DNA from: DGNJ01 sp002388905
GTDB lineage: Bacteria > Pseudomonadota > Gammaproteobacteria > Pseudomonadales > Porticoccaceae
Length of the DNA: 64,000 bases
Assembly: GCA_036843405.1 (NCBI GenBank)
Contig: DAITSJ010000004.1
Coordinates: forward strand, 169,097-233,096
Direction of reading: 5' to 3'
The notes under the pieces are model-generated. The model saw only the letters and a program-made list of their open reading frames with translations, was not told the DNA's origin and made no database searches. Positions within the stretch are counted from its first letter, which is position 1, and the number at the start of each line of letters is the position of its first letter. The position numbers were made by a program, and so were the translations under genes. Below are positions 25,545-34,121 of this stretch, piece by piece.

Positions 25545-26317
25545 CTCAGGCCGGAACCATTGCCTCTGATCATAATCAGGTCACCGCTGGCCAAGGCCGC
25601 ATGCTACAACTCGAGATTTTTCGTTTTAATCCCGCAGACCCCAATAGCCAACCCCATATGCAGGTGTTTGAGCTGGAAGAAACACCGGGGATGACACTGT
25701 TTATTGCGCTTAGCCTGATTCGCGAAGAACAGGACCCCAGCCTGCAGTTTGATTTTGTCTGTCGTGCGGGTATTTGTGGCAGCTGTGGCATGTTGATTGA
25801 CGGTCGTCCGGCCTTGGCATGCCGCACCCTGACTCAGTCCCTGGGAAGCTGTGTCCGTTTGGCACCGCTGCCAATCTTTGAATTGATCGGTGATCTGTCA
25901 GTCAATACCGGCAAATGGATGCGCGGCATGAGTGAGCGGTTGCAAACCTGGGTGCCGATTCCTGCTGACGTGGATCTCGATAGCCTCGAGCAGCCCATGG
26001 AGCCGCAACTGGCAGAGCAAATTTACGAATTGGAACGCTGTATTGAATGCGGCTGCTGTGTCTCGGGTTGCGGTACGGCGATAATGCATGAGCAGTTTGT
26101 TGGCGCTGTAGGTTTAAATAAAATCGCCCGTTTTCGCCTGGACCCGCGGGATGGCCGTAGCGATGCCGATTACTTTGAATTGATTGGTACCGATGAGGGA
26201 ATTTTTGGTTGCATGTCACTGATGGGTTGCCAGGACGTTTGCCCAAAAAACCTACCGCTGCAAACCCAGTTGGCTTTTTTGCGGCGGAAAATGCTGATTG
26301 CCGGTGTTACGGATTAG
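25541..26317 (+). CDS. frdB: Fumarate reductase/succinate dehydrogenase iron-sulfur subunit
   Basis: 258 residues with the [2Fe-2S] motif CRAGICGSCGMLIDGRPALAC, then CIECGCCVSGC for [4Fe-4S] and GCMSLMGCQDVCPKNLP completing the [4Fe-4S] and [3Fe-4S] sites. It wires electrons between FAD in FrdA and heme in FrdC. It overlaps frdA by 4 bp and ends 2 bp before a convergent gene, leaving no room for a terminator. Confidence 0.95.
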   Translation: MTQAGTIASDHNQVTAGQGRMLQLEIFRFNPADPNSQPHMQVFELEETPGMTLFIALSLIREEQDPSLQFDFVCRAGICGSCGMLIDGRPALACRTLTQSLGSCVRLAPLPIFELIGDLSVNTGKWMRGMSERLQTWVPIPADVDLDSLEQPMEPQLAEQIYELERCIECGCCVSGCGTAIMHEQFVGAVGLNKIARFRLDPRDGRSDADYFELIGTDEGIFGCMSLMGCQDVCPKNLPLQTQLAFLRRKMLIAGVTD

Positions 26318-26319
26318 CT

Positions 26320-26664
26320 CTAGGCATAGAGCAATGAAGTGTCGGCGAAAATGAGGTATTCGTAGATACCCTCCTCACGAATACTGACTACATTGCAAAA
26401 AGGCACAGTCAGTGAGAACTGGTCATGACGGATGTAGGTAACCATACCATGGCAGACGATACCATCTTCAGTTTTCCACGACTGTCGTATCTCATGATTC
26501 ACGGCATGCAATGATTCAAAAAACTGTTGAACAAACCCCGTGATATTTTCTTTGCCTTGAACAGTAGGCAAATTGCCAAAACGAAACGAGCAGTTATCGG
26601 TGATAAATGCAGAAAAACCTTCTGCATCCATAGAATCAATGGTGTCAAACAGATCGTCAAGCAT
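26320..26664 (-). CDS. SnoaL/NTF2-like fold protein
   Basis: About 114 residues from ATG 26664 (MLDDLFDTIDSMDAEGFSAF). The pattern FITDNCSFRFGNLPTVQGKE, followed by FFESLHAVNHEIRQSW and HGMVTYIRHD, matches small SnoaL-like/nuclear-transport-factor-2 folds, which include polyketide cyclases and many proteins of unknown role. The longer frame from 26832 has a non-homologous start. It converges on frdB. Confidence 0.6.
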   Translation of the reverse strand: MLDDLFDTIDSMDAEGFSAFITDNCSFRFGNLPTVQGKENITGFVQQFFESLHAVNHEIRQSWKTEDGIVCHGMVTYIRHDQFSLTVPFCNVVSIREEGIYEYLIFADTSLLYA

Positions 26665-26795
26665 GGGTAATGTCCGTTCGATAGGATTCAACTTAGCTCG
26701 GAAAATGCATGAGTAAAGCGTGATGGAGGTAAAAAAAAGGCGGAAAAATCCTGAAAATAAGGGCGTCGAAGCCACATCAGCAAGAAGATTCCGTC

Positions 26796-28088
26796 GTGAC
26801 AGAATGCTACCTGACTTCGATCGCATTTCCATCCGTTAAAAGCCGCAAAATTGAAGCCGATTTCAGCGGTGGTGACATCACCAGTAACGGTGGTATCCCG
26901 CTACTCTCCAAGATCGACCGGCGGATGGGCTCGACCCGTGCGGTTGCGAGCGCCATGGCGGATAGTCGTCGCCAGGCCACCTGCGAGCACTCCCTGCTTG
27001 GGTTGTTGCATACGCCCTGGCATTGGGCTACGAGGACCTGAACGATCACCACGGGTTGCGCAACGACCTGGCACTGCAAACTGCCACGTCGCGGGTCGAG
27101 ACATTGGCCAGCCCGTCGACCCTGTGTCGGCTGGAGCAACGCAGCGATCGTGAGACGGCGGTGGCGATCCACGAGGTGTTGTTCGAGCAATTTGTCAACG
27201 CCCACGACAAGCCGCCCCGCCGGCTGATCCTGGACTTCGACGCCACCGACACCCCGCTGCACGGCGACCAGGAAGGCCGTTTCTTCCACGGCTACTACGA
27301 TCACTATTGTTTCCTCCCGCTGTATGTCTTCTGTGGCCGCTACCTGCGGCGCAGTAACTGCGATCCGGCCCGCCATACCTGGGCCATCCTGTCGTTGCTG
27401 GTCAAGGCGCTACGCCGCCACTGGCCGAAGGTGGAGATCATCTTCCGGGGCGACAGCGGCTTTTGCCGCTGGAAAATCCTGCGCTGGTGCGAACGACACG
27501 ATGTGCGCTATATCGTCGGCCTGGCCAAGAATGATCGGGTCAAGGCGCAGGCGGCGCAGTGGATCGACCTGGCCGAATCCCGGTATGACCTGACCGGCAA
27601 GAAGCAGCGCCTGTTTGCCTCCATTCACTATGGCGCCCGCAGTTGGGACAAACCGCGGCGGGTCATCGTCAAGGCCGAGCACAACCGCCTGGGTGCCAAC
27701 CCCCGCTTCGTGGTGACCAACCTGGTGCAGGGAGATCAGTACCTGTACGACAAAAGCTCTACTGTGCCCGGGGCGACAGGCCGAGAACCGGATCAAGGAT
27801 CAGCAGTTGGATCTGTTTGCCGGGCGGACCTCCAGCCATCGCTGGTGGCCCAATCAGTTCCGGCAATTGCTGTCGGGCCTGGCCTACGCCTTGTTTGAAG
27901 GATTGCGGCGCCGAGCCCTGGGCCAAACCCGCCTGGCGAGTGCCAGCCCCAACACCCTGCGGCTGACACTGCTGAAAATCGACGCGGTCATTGTCCGCAA
28001 TACCCGCCGCATCCGCATCCTCCTGAGCAGTGCCTGCCCGCATCAGGATCTGTTTCGCAGCGTGGCCCTTCGCCTGAACACCTCATAG
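26796..28088 (+). pseudogene. IS1380-family transposase, frameshifted
   Basis: Three frames together give one IS1380 transposase. 26796-27010 reads SRKIEADFSGGDITSNGGIPLL. About 27020-27755 reads GYEDLNDHHGLRNDLALQ, then LILDFDATDTPLHGDQEGRF with the first catalytic Asp, and IIFRGDSGFCRW with the second. About 27765-28088 reads DQQLDLFAGRTSSHRWW, then NQFRQLLSGLAYALFEGLRR with the WxxNQFR region. Two indels (near 27012 and 27760) inactivate it. The N-terminus is nearly complete. I could not identify terminal inverted repeats with confidence. Confidence 0.85.
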
Positions 28089-28444
28089 CCCACAAGGAGT
28101 GCTGCCCCGGCACGTTGATAAACAATGGGGGTTGGGGGAATTGCGCCCGGAGAACACGAAAAAGCCACAATAATAGCGCATACTCAATCAGCGAGGCGGT
28201 CCTGATAAAAATTATCAAACTGAAATGTAAAATTGCGCGGAATCGGCACGCTCATGCAACATTGGGGTTAGCAGCGCTTTCTCCAATATCGCCCATGAAT
28301 TCGGATCAATAGACATCCTTGTTAACAATGCCGATATCGTCGGGGTGAATAAACCTACTCACGAAATCACCAAAGAGGAATGGGATAAAGTGATGGGCGT
28401 AAACGTCAGCGGCGTTTCTTCTGTACTAAACATACAATCCCGAT

Positions 28445-29769
28445 CAGTAGTGTCCGGTTAAGAATTGAATAAGTTCAGTTGGTTATGAAACATGGTGTCC
28501 TCCGGCGAATCGATATTGTCGAGAAATCCTGGGTTTAAAGCGATTTTCCCGAAGAGTGTGACTGAAAAGACCTGTAATAAAGTCTAGAGCGAGGCGTCGA
28601 GATTGAGGCGCTTTTTGATAATGGCAACCAGTACGTATACGGAAACCGCCGTCCAAATTTGTGTTTTCACGGCATTCTCCGACGTCCCGTAAAAGGTTTT
28701 GATGCGAAGATGTTGTTTGATCCATTTGAAGAACAGTTCGACCTGCCAACGACATCGATAAAGCTCGGTAATGGTCAGTGCGGGCAACGCGAAGTTGTTG
28801 GTCAGAAACACCAGTGTCTTGCCGGTTCTCGGATCTTTGAATCGAATTCTTCGCAAGGGATCTTCGTAACCTTTTTGCGAATAGTATCCCGTCAGAATTA
28901 CGGACTGATCGCAGATCAAGCCCGTCGATCTGTCCACCGGTTGAGAGTAGCGCCGTCTGACCTTCAGGTTCGCTTTGGCGCGAATGACAAAGAAACTTCC
29001 TGCGGTATGAAACCGGTGCAGCCTCTCGAAATAGAGAAAGCCCCTGTTCATGATATAGAACGCCCCTGGCTCCGGCAGCAACTGGTCGAGCACATTGACT
29101 TCGTGCAGCTTGCCATCGCTGATGTGAATAAAACTCGGTATATTGCCTCTCAAATCGAGCAGGGTATGCAATTTGATCGCAGCTTTGGTCGTCCGAAAGG
29201 GTGCCCAGGGAAAAACCGACAAACACAGATCGATGGTCGTTGTATCGAGCGTATAGACCGTGTCGCTCAAATCGACACCAAAGGGTTCGTCGACATAAAG
29301 TGCTCGCGCTTGCGTGATCAGCCTTTGTGCCTGCTCCGCGTAGATACGCCAATCCCGACGTTCGTTGGCATCGGCCAATGTAGAGCGTTTTACCGGAGAC
29401 CGGACACCCATGTGATACAGCTTGGTGGCATGCGTCGCGAGACAGACTTCGATATCCCGAAGGCTTTCCCGATAAGTCAGCTGCGCAAAAGCCAGGATGC
29501 GAAAATGTTCCGCGCAGGAAAGCGTGCGAACGCGGTAATCGCCGTCGTATCTGACAACAATGCGGTGAAAGGTTTTCCATGGCACGAAGTCCATGATTTG
29601 CGAAAACAGTGTCTTGCCCGTGTACATTGGCGCCCCTCGGTAGTAGCAACCGAAAAGGACAAGATACCGCGGAAGTCGCGTTCAAGTCGGGGACACCCAA
29701 AATCATTCGCAAACTACTGTAATACATGAATAATTTTCATTTTCTTGAAGTTTTAACCGGACACTACTG
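28445..29769 (-). mobile_element. Intact IS4-family insertion sequence, 1325 bp
   Basis: The ends are inverted repeats CAGTAGTGTCCGGTTAA, perfect over 17 bp at 28445-28461 and 29753-29769. They are flanked by 9-bp direct repeats AATCCCGAT at 28436-28444 and 29770-29778 (target-site duplication). One intact transposase is inside. Perfect ends and target copies suggest a recent insertion. Confidence 0.9.
28584..29627 (-). CDS. IS4-family transposase (DUF4372 + DDE)
   Basis: 347 residues, uninterrupted. The N-terminal DUF4372-like DNA-binding region (DGDYRVRTLSCAEHFRILAF) is followed by a DDE core: VYTLDTTTIDLCLSVFPWA (first Asp), an ISDGKLHEVNVLDQL stretch (second Asp region) and YRCRWQVELFFKWIKQHLRI, the IS4 Y(2)R(3)E(6)K signature. 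It cuts and pastes the surrounding element. The start is ATG 29627. An overlapping longer minus-strand frame (28483-29727) is a shadow. Confidence 0.93.
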   Translation of the reverse strand: MYTGKTLFSQIMDFVPWKTFHRIVVRYDGDYRVRTLSCAEHFRILAFAQLTYRESLRDIEVCLATHATKLYHMGVRSPVKRSTLADANERRDWRIYAEQAQRLITQARALYVDEPFGVDLSDTVYTLDTTTIDLCLSVFPWAPFRTTKAAIKLHTLLDLRGNIPSFIHISDGKLHEVNVLDQLLPEPGAFYIMNRGFLYFERLHRFHTAGSFFVIRAKANLKVRRRYSQPVDRSTGLICDQSVILTGYYSQKGYEDPLRRIRFKDPRTGKTLVFLTNNFALPALTITELYRCRWQVELFFKWIKQHLRIKTFYGTSENAVKTQIWTAVSVYVLVAIIKKRLNLDASL

Positions 29770-30181
29770 AATCCCGATAATGAAAAAATGTGGCGGCGGA
29801 AGCATCATCAACCTGTCTTCTATTTATGGAATTGTAGGTGCTGCGGACCTGCCACCCTACCATGCATCAAAAGGGGCCGTCCGGCTGATGAGTAAGAATG
29901 ATGCTCTGCTTTATGCGAAACACAAAATCAGAGTCAATTCCATACATCCGGGCTTTATTTGGACACCACTTGTAGAGGGCTTGGCCGAAGATTCCCCGGA
30001 AGGAGTCCAGGCATTCAGAGAACAGCTTGATAGTCGCCATCCCATTGGCCATGTCGGAGAGCCTGAGGATGTCGCTTATGGCGTACTCTATCTCGCATCT
30101 GATGAGTCTAAATTCGTTACCGGAACCGAGTTGATTATGGATGGAGGTTATACCGCTCAATAGGATTACTCACTCTTCGAG

Positions 30182-30883
30182 ATGGAACAGCCTATGAGAC
30201 ACTCTGAAAGCCACAGAACACAACGGGTCGGCTGGCTTCGCGCAGCGGTTCTTGGAGCCAATGATGGCATTGTCTCCACTGCCAGTCTGGTCTTGGGCGT
30301 TGCTTCCTCGGGAGCGGGCCCTCAGAGCGTGTTAGTCGCAGGCGTGGCTGGTCTCGTTGCCGGAGCTATGTCGATGGCAGCGGGTGAGTATGTCTCGGTC
30401 AGCTCACAAGCGGACACTGAGCGTGCTGATCTTGTTAAAGAGAAAGAAGAGTTGGCTGTGGACCATGAACAGGAGCACGAGGAGCTGAAGGCAATTTACG
30501 TCAAGCGTGGTCTGGATCCGGCACTGGCCTCCACGGTAGCCAGTCAATTGATGCAGCACGATGCGCTGGGTGCGCATGCGCGTGACGAACTCGGCATCTC
30601 GACAACCATGGCAGCTCGTCCCGTCCAGGCAGCGTTTGCATCCGCCGGAACCTTCACAGTGGGTGCTGCTCTTCCGCTGCTGGTTGTGTTGTTGTTTCCG
30701 GCTTCCACGCTCATATGGACTGTCTCGGGTAGTTCACTCTTGTTTCTTTCGTTGCTTGGGGCCTTATCAGCCAAAACAGGTGGCGCTCCGGTGGCATTAG
30801 CTACGGCGCGGGTGACGTTCTGGGGCGCTTTGGCCATGGCGCTGACTGCTGGAGTGGGCGCGCTCTTCGGGGTGGCCGCTTGA
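30182..30883 (+). CDS. VIT1/CCC1-family Fe2+/Mn2+ transporter
   Basis: A 233-residue VIT-family protein with LRAAVLGANDGIVSTASLVLGVA in TM1, GAMSMAAGEYVSVSSQADTE in TM2, the cytoplasmic metal-binding helix region (EKEELAVDHEQEHEELKAIYVKRGL) and three further hydrophobic segments. Relatives move Fe2+ or Mn2+ out of the cytosol, so it probably protects from metal excess. Either ATG 30182 or ATG 30194 could be the start; neither has a strong ribosome site. A second, degraded VIT fragment lies 2 kb downstream. Confidence 0.88.
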   Translation: MEQPMRHSESHRTQRVGWLRAAVLGANDGIVSTASLVLGVASSGAGPQSVLVAGVAGLVAGAMSMAAGEYVSVSSQADTERADLVKEKEELAVDHEQEHEELKAIYVKRGLDPALASTVASQLMQHDALGAHARDELGISTTMAARPVQAAFASAGTFTVGAALPLLVVLLFPASTLIWTVSGSSLLFLSLLGALSAKTGGAPVALATARVTFWGALAMALTAGVGALFGVAA

Positions 30884-30998
30884 ACGAAGAGGCTCCGAGC
30901 TGAGTCGGATACCATATCGTTGTCGATTCATTCAGATGGTCATTAGGATAGTCGATCCGGGACCGGGTTCCCGATCGGGTGCGTAGAAAGGAGGAGGC

Positions 30999-32204
30999 GT
31001 GGAAATACTGCTGATTGGGGTGTTGTTGCTCTCTGGGCTTGCCTTTGGGGCGCTTGGGAGCCACCTGTTCGGTGTGCCGCGTGTGGTGGGTTACATCTTG
31101 GTGGGCATGCTCTTTGCCCCGGGCCTCCTGGGCGGCCAACTGGGCATGCACGACACTCAGTGGACCCAGCCGCTGGTGTCGGTGGCCCTCGGGGTCATTG
31201 CCTATGTGATCGGCGGGGCGCTCAGCCCCAGCCAGTTGCGTCGCCTCGGCTGGAGCATCATCGGGGCGACTCTGGGCGAAGTCTCGGCCACCTTTCTGGT
31301 GGTGGTGGGGGCGGTCCTGCTGTTGGGTATGACGGTGGCCGATCTGCCGTTGTGGTCGCTAGCGCTCGTCCTCGGCGCACTCGCCCCTGCCACGGCTCCT
31401 GCCGCCATCGTGGCGGTGGTACATCAGTACCGGGCGCGCGGGCCAGTGACCACCACGCTGCTCGGCATGGTGGCCATCGACGATGCCCTTGGCATTCTCA
31501 TTTTTGCGCTGGTGATGGCGATCGTCGGTAGCGGGTCGCTAGGTGGGGCGCTGGGCACAGCCTCTTGGGAGATCGGTGCGGCGTTGCTGGTGGGTGGGGG
31601 CGGCGGCTTTTTGATCGAACGCCTGTCGCGCCGTTTTCACGAAAAGAGCATGTTGCTCCCACTGTTGTTGGGCGGAATTCTACTGACAGTGGGGCTGGCC
31701 GCTTGGGCCGAGTTCTCGGCCTTGCTGGCGGCGATGGTGCTGGGCTTTTCGGTGCGCTGGTTTTGTGGCCCGTATGCTGAGCGATTGTTCGAGCCGGTCG
31801 AGGATCTCGAAGAAACCGTCTTTGTGTTGTTCTTCACCTTTGCTGGTCTGCATTTTGCTCCCTCGGCCGTGATCGACTACTGGCCACTGATGTTGACCTA
31901 CTTCATTGCGCGTGCCACCGGCCTGTTCGTCGGGGGCGGAAGCGGCGCACGACTGGCCGGAGCGCCGCGAGCTGTCTGGTCGAACATCGGTTTCGGGCTG
32001 TTTCCTCAGGGCGGTGTGGCCATCGGCCTGGCACTACTCCTGCTAAATTATCCGATGTTCTCGCAGGCCGGCGAGGTTATTGTCAACCTGATCGCCACCA
32101 CCACCTTGCTGACTGAGTCCGTTGGGGCGATCTCGGTACGATACGGTCTGCGTCGGGCTGGTGAACTTTACCAGAACACGCCGACGGGGAAGACTGCTCG
32201 GTGA
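30999..32204 (+). CDS. Monovalent cation:proton antiporter (CPA2/Kef-like)
   Basis: 401 residues with about 12 hydrophobic segments and no regulatory C-terminal domain. Segments such as GVPRVVGYILVGMLFAPGLL and VVHQYRARGPVTTTLLGMVAIDDALGILIF, the latter with a conserved Asp pair in the transport core, match CPA2 Na+/H+ or K+/H+ antiporters. The start is GTG 30999 behind AAAGGAGGAGG. Its last about 35 codons are repeated in decayed form just downstream. Confidence 0.88.
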   Translation: MEILLIGVLLLSGLAFGALGSHLFGVPRVVGYILVGMLFAPGLLGGQLGMHDTQWTQPLVSVALGVIAYVIGGALSPSQLRRLGWSIIGATLGEVSATFLVVVGAVLLLGMTVADLPLWSLALVLGALAPATAPAAIVAVVHQYRARGPVTTTLLGMVAIDDALGILIFALVMAIVGSGSLGGALGTASWEIGAALLVGGGGGFLIERLSRRFHEKSMLLPLLLGGILLTVGLAAWAEFSALLAAMVLGFSVRWFCGPYAERLFEPVEDLEETVFVLFFTFAGLHFAPSAVIDYWPLMLTYFIARATGLFVGGGSGARLAGAPRAVWSNIGFGLFPQGGVAIGLALLLLNYPMFSQAGEVIVNLIATTTLLTESVGAISVRYGLRRAGELYQNTPTGKTAR

Positions 32205-32307
32205 TGTCGTCATCAACCGGATCGACATAACGACGTCGCTGACTGAAGGGGTCGATACGATCTCGGTGCGCTACGGCTCGTGTCGAGTCGGTGGCTTCCG
32301 CTGGCAT
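32205..32307 (+). pseudogene. Decayed tandem copy of the antiporter 3' end
   Basis: Translated here: GDVVINRIDITTSLTEGV, then TISVRYGSCRVGG. The antiporter end has GEVIVNLIATTTLLTESV, then AISVRYGLRRAGE. The match spans about 34 codons and starts right at the antiporter's stop, so this is the tail of a second antiporter gene or a tandem duplication. Confidence 0.7.
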
Positions 32308-32326
32308 AGGTCGAAGGAGAAGCTAA

Positions 32327-32761
32327 ATGAAGATTGCCGATTGGTTGGAAGGGCACACCGTAACAGGAGTGACCGTCGAACGTAATGCCTCGCTTGAGGA
32401 GGCGGCGCGCGCACTGCTGGGCGAGCCTGAATGCCGCGACATCTATGTCACCGATGCCGAGGGGCGAGTCGTCGGTCACCTAGGCTTCCGCCAGCTGGCG
32501 GACGTATTGCTGCACCGGCCGACGTACAGCCGCCGCCAGTTGCTTGAGCGGGTGGCGCCCGGACCGGTGCATGAATTCATGGATCAACGTTTTGTCTCGG
32601 CCCGACTTGACGAGCACGTCCACGATGTCCTTCATAAAAATATGGAGCGCTGGGTCGAGGATATCCCGGTGCTCGACGGGGACAGTCGGCTGGCGGGAAT
32701 CATACGCCTGGTCGATCTGGTCCGTGCAGCGATCGAACCATCTGACCAGAGCTTTGGTTGA
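32327..32761 (+). CDS. CBS-domain protein
   Basis: 144 residues forming one Bateman pair. CBS1 (MKIADWLEGHTVTGVTVERN... DIYVTDAEGRVVGHLGFRQLAD) and CBS2 (VHEFMDQRFVSARLDEHVHDVLHKN... DIPVLDGDSRLAGIIRLVDLVRA) are both recognisable. Such modules bind adenine nucleotides and often gate transporters. The position directly behind a cation antiporter suggests it regulates that or a similar carrier. The start is ATG 32327 behind AAGGAG. Confidence 0.8.
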   Translation: MKIADWLEGHTVTGVTVERNASLEEAARALLGEPECRDIYVTDAEGRVVGHLGFRQLADVLLHRPTYSRRQLLERVAPGPVHEFMDQRFVSARLDEHVHDVLHKNMERWVEDIPVLDGDSRLAGIIRLVDLVRAAIEPSDQSFG

Positions 32762-32764
32762 GTG

Positions 32765-32860
32765 TCAGCCGCACAGGCTGCCGGCTAAGGAACCGGCGGG
32801 ATCGACCAGAAAGCGGTCTTCCATCGCCTTGCGCCCCAGCAGCATGCGAAAGCTGATGCA
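32765..32860 (-). pseudogene. Fragment of retropepsin-like ATP-dependent zinc protease (RimB/DUF785)
   Basis: The minus strand reads CISFRMLLGRKAMEDRFLVD, then PAGSLAG and a stop. This is like the conserved C-terminal RMLLGRRALRGRFLVDP segment of the RimK-associated protease family. Only this tail remains. Confidence 0.55.
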
Positions 32861-32935
32861 CTGGGTGCCAATGCACGCGATGAGCTGGGTATCTCTAAGG
32901 CCCGTTTCCGCGCATCCATTTCGTGCCGCGTTCGT
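32858..32935 (+). pseudogene. Second VIT-family transporter fragment
   Basis: ALGANARDELGISKARFRA in one frame and AHPFRAAFV in the next frame match VIT residues ALGAHARDELGIS...ARPVQAAFAS of the intact gene at 30182. It is a short frameshifted relic. Confidence 0.6.
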
Positions 32936-32982
32936 CTACCCTAAACAGGACCCATCAATACCCACTGAAGAGAGCCCAAGAC

Positions 32983-33382
32983 ATGAGCCAGATACCTTTT
33001 GGAGACTACCTGCGCCGCTTCGACTATCAGGAGCGTATTGAGATGAAGATCCAGCTGCCAGAGCTCTTCGAGTTGCATGCGCAAGGCTCAGCACAGGTCG
33101 TGTACATTCGTTTTCACGAGGAATACGCGGCCGGGCGCGTGGGTATCGGACAACACATTCCGCTCAACGAGTTGCCCGATCGTCTCGACGAATTTGATCG
33201 CGACAAGACCATCGTGACCATGTGTCCACATTACGACCGTGCCGAAATTGCCCGGCTCTCTCTATCTCACCCTGGAGGGTTTCAGGGCTCGCTACCTCAC
33301 TGACGGCATGCTCGGTATTGCCAACTCGTTGCGAGGCGACAAGGCCCCCGATTACATGAACCGCATCACAGATGACCTCTGA
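32983..33382 (+). pseudogene. Rhodanese-like protein, frameshifted by a CT repeat
   Basis: The first frame from ATG 32983 (MSQIPFGDYLRRFDYQERIE) has rhodanese features: QVVYIRFHEEYAAGRVGIGQHIPLNEL and an active-site Cys in TIVTMCPHYDRAEIARL. At 33250-33262 the sequence CTCTCTCT (four CT units) breaks the frame. With two units it would continue YLTLEGFRARYLTDGMLGIAN to the stop at 33380-33382. Rhodaneses transfer sulfane sulfur. A sequencing error is possible, but the repeat makes slippage plausible. Confidence 0.65.
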
Positions 33383-33442
33383 TGAACACGCCTGACATGC
33401 TCTCTGCACGGCAGGTAAGGCCAGGACCCTGGACGTTGTTAA

Positions 33443-33825
33443 ATGACTGAGCCGTTACTACACGATGGCATTTACTTCTTGCTCACCTTCGTCCTCGCGA
33501 CGCTTTTCGCCATGGGTGGCGTGGGCTCTGCCATTGCTTTGGTGCCAACATTCTCGATGTTGGGCATGCCGCTCAACCTGGCCAAGGCGACCGGCCTGTT
33601 CGTCAATTCGGCGTCCACCATCACTGCCTCGGTGATGAACTTCCGGCGCGGCGTGCTTGATGTGCGCTTCACGCTGCCGCTGGTGATTGCAGTTGTCATC
33701 GCTACTCCCGTTGGCGCATGGCTGAGCCGCTATGTGCCGGTTCATATCGTGGAGTGGGCACTGGCCGGTTTTCTGCTCGTCAGCGCGGGGCTTTTGATCA
33801 TCACCCGGCGCGAGGCCAAGGTCTC
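33443..33825 (+). pseudogene. TauE/SafE-family exporter, truncated after about half
   Basis: MTEPLLHDGIYFLLTFVLAT starts a normal TauE/SafE permease. SMLGMPLNLAKATGLFVNSASTI and the DVRFTLPLVIAVVIATPVGAWLS segments are family-typical. After LLIITRREAKVS the sequence changes to an IS630 transposase tail, so the C-terminal half is gone. Members export sulfite or organosulfonates; the adjacent rhodanese relic would fit a sulfur theme. Confidence 0.8.
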
Positions 33826-34109
33826 ACAAGCATGCGAAGGTGAAGGCGTGGTCGGAAAAACATCCGCGATTCCATGTTCATTTCACACCGACGTCGGCAT
33901 CCTGGCGGAACATGGTGGCACGGTTCTTCAGGGACCTGACTACGGATCGCCTAAGACGGGGTGTCTTTCATATTGTCCCCGACTTGATCAGGGCGATCAA
34001 CGAATATATAGGGGCCCACAATGAAAATCCCAAACCCTTTATCTGGACGGCAAAGGCCAAAGACATCTTGCAGAAGGTTATCCGCGCCAACAAGCGGTTA
34101 AGTTCCTAA
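33826..34109 (+). pseudogene. IS630-family transposase C-terminal fragment
   Basis: HKHAKVKAWSEKHPRFHVHF, then TPTSASWRNMVARFFRDLTTDRLRRGVF and HNENPKPFIWTAKAKDI, match the C-terminal DDE part (normally TPTSASWLNQVERFF with the catalytic Glu). Met-Val-Ala replaces the usual N-Q-V-E, so the Glu is lost. The N-terminus is missing; the fragment is fused to the TauE gene. Confidence 0.8.
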
Positions 34110-34121
34110 CAGAATGACGCA

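Larger units (their letters stand above)
28267..30163 (+). pseudogene. Short-chain dehydrogenase/reductase gene split by IS4-family element
   Basis: The left part, 28267-28444, reads SNIAHEFGSIDILVNNADIV, then EEWDKVMGVNVSGV. The right part, from 29770, reads PIMKKCGGGSIINLSSIYG, then the catalytic YHASK motif, RVNSIHPGFIWTPL and LIMDGGYTAQ. Joined through the IS target they form an SDR with NNAG-like, Ser and YxxxK sites. Even without the IS the frame is broken: one base is missing in GCGTTTCTTC (about 28411), where VFFCTKHTIPIM would be expected. The N-terminal GxxxGIG region is also absent, so the gene was dead before the IS arrived. Confidence 0.82.

Noticed and set aside
28483..29727. 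A 414-codon minus-strand frame overlapping the IS4 transposase
   Set aside because: The 347-codon frame has the full DDE signature; the longer one is out of frame and shows no domain.
32083..32307. Minus-strand frames around the antiporter end as genes
   Set aside because: They are antisense to the duplicated antiporter tail; their similarity to each other only reflects that repeat.
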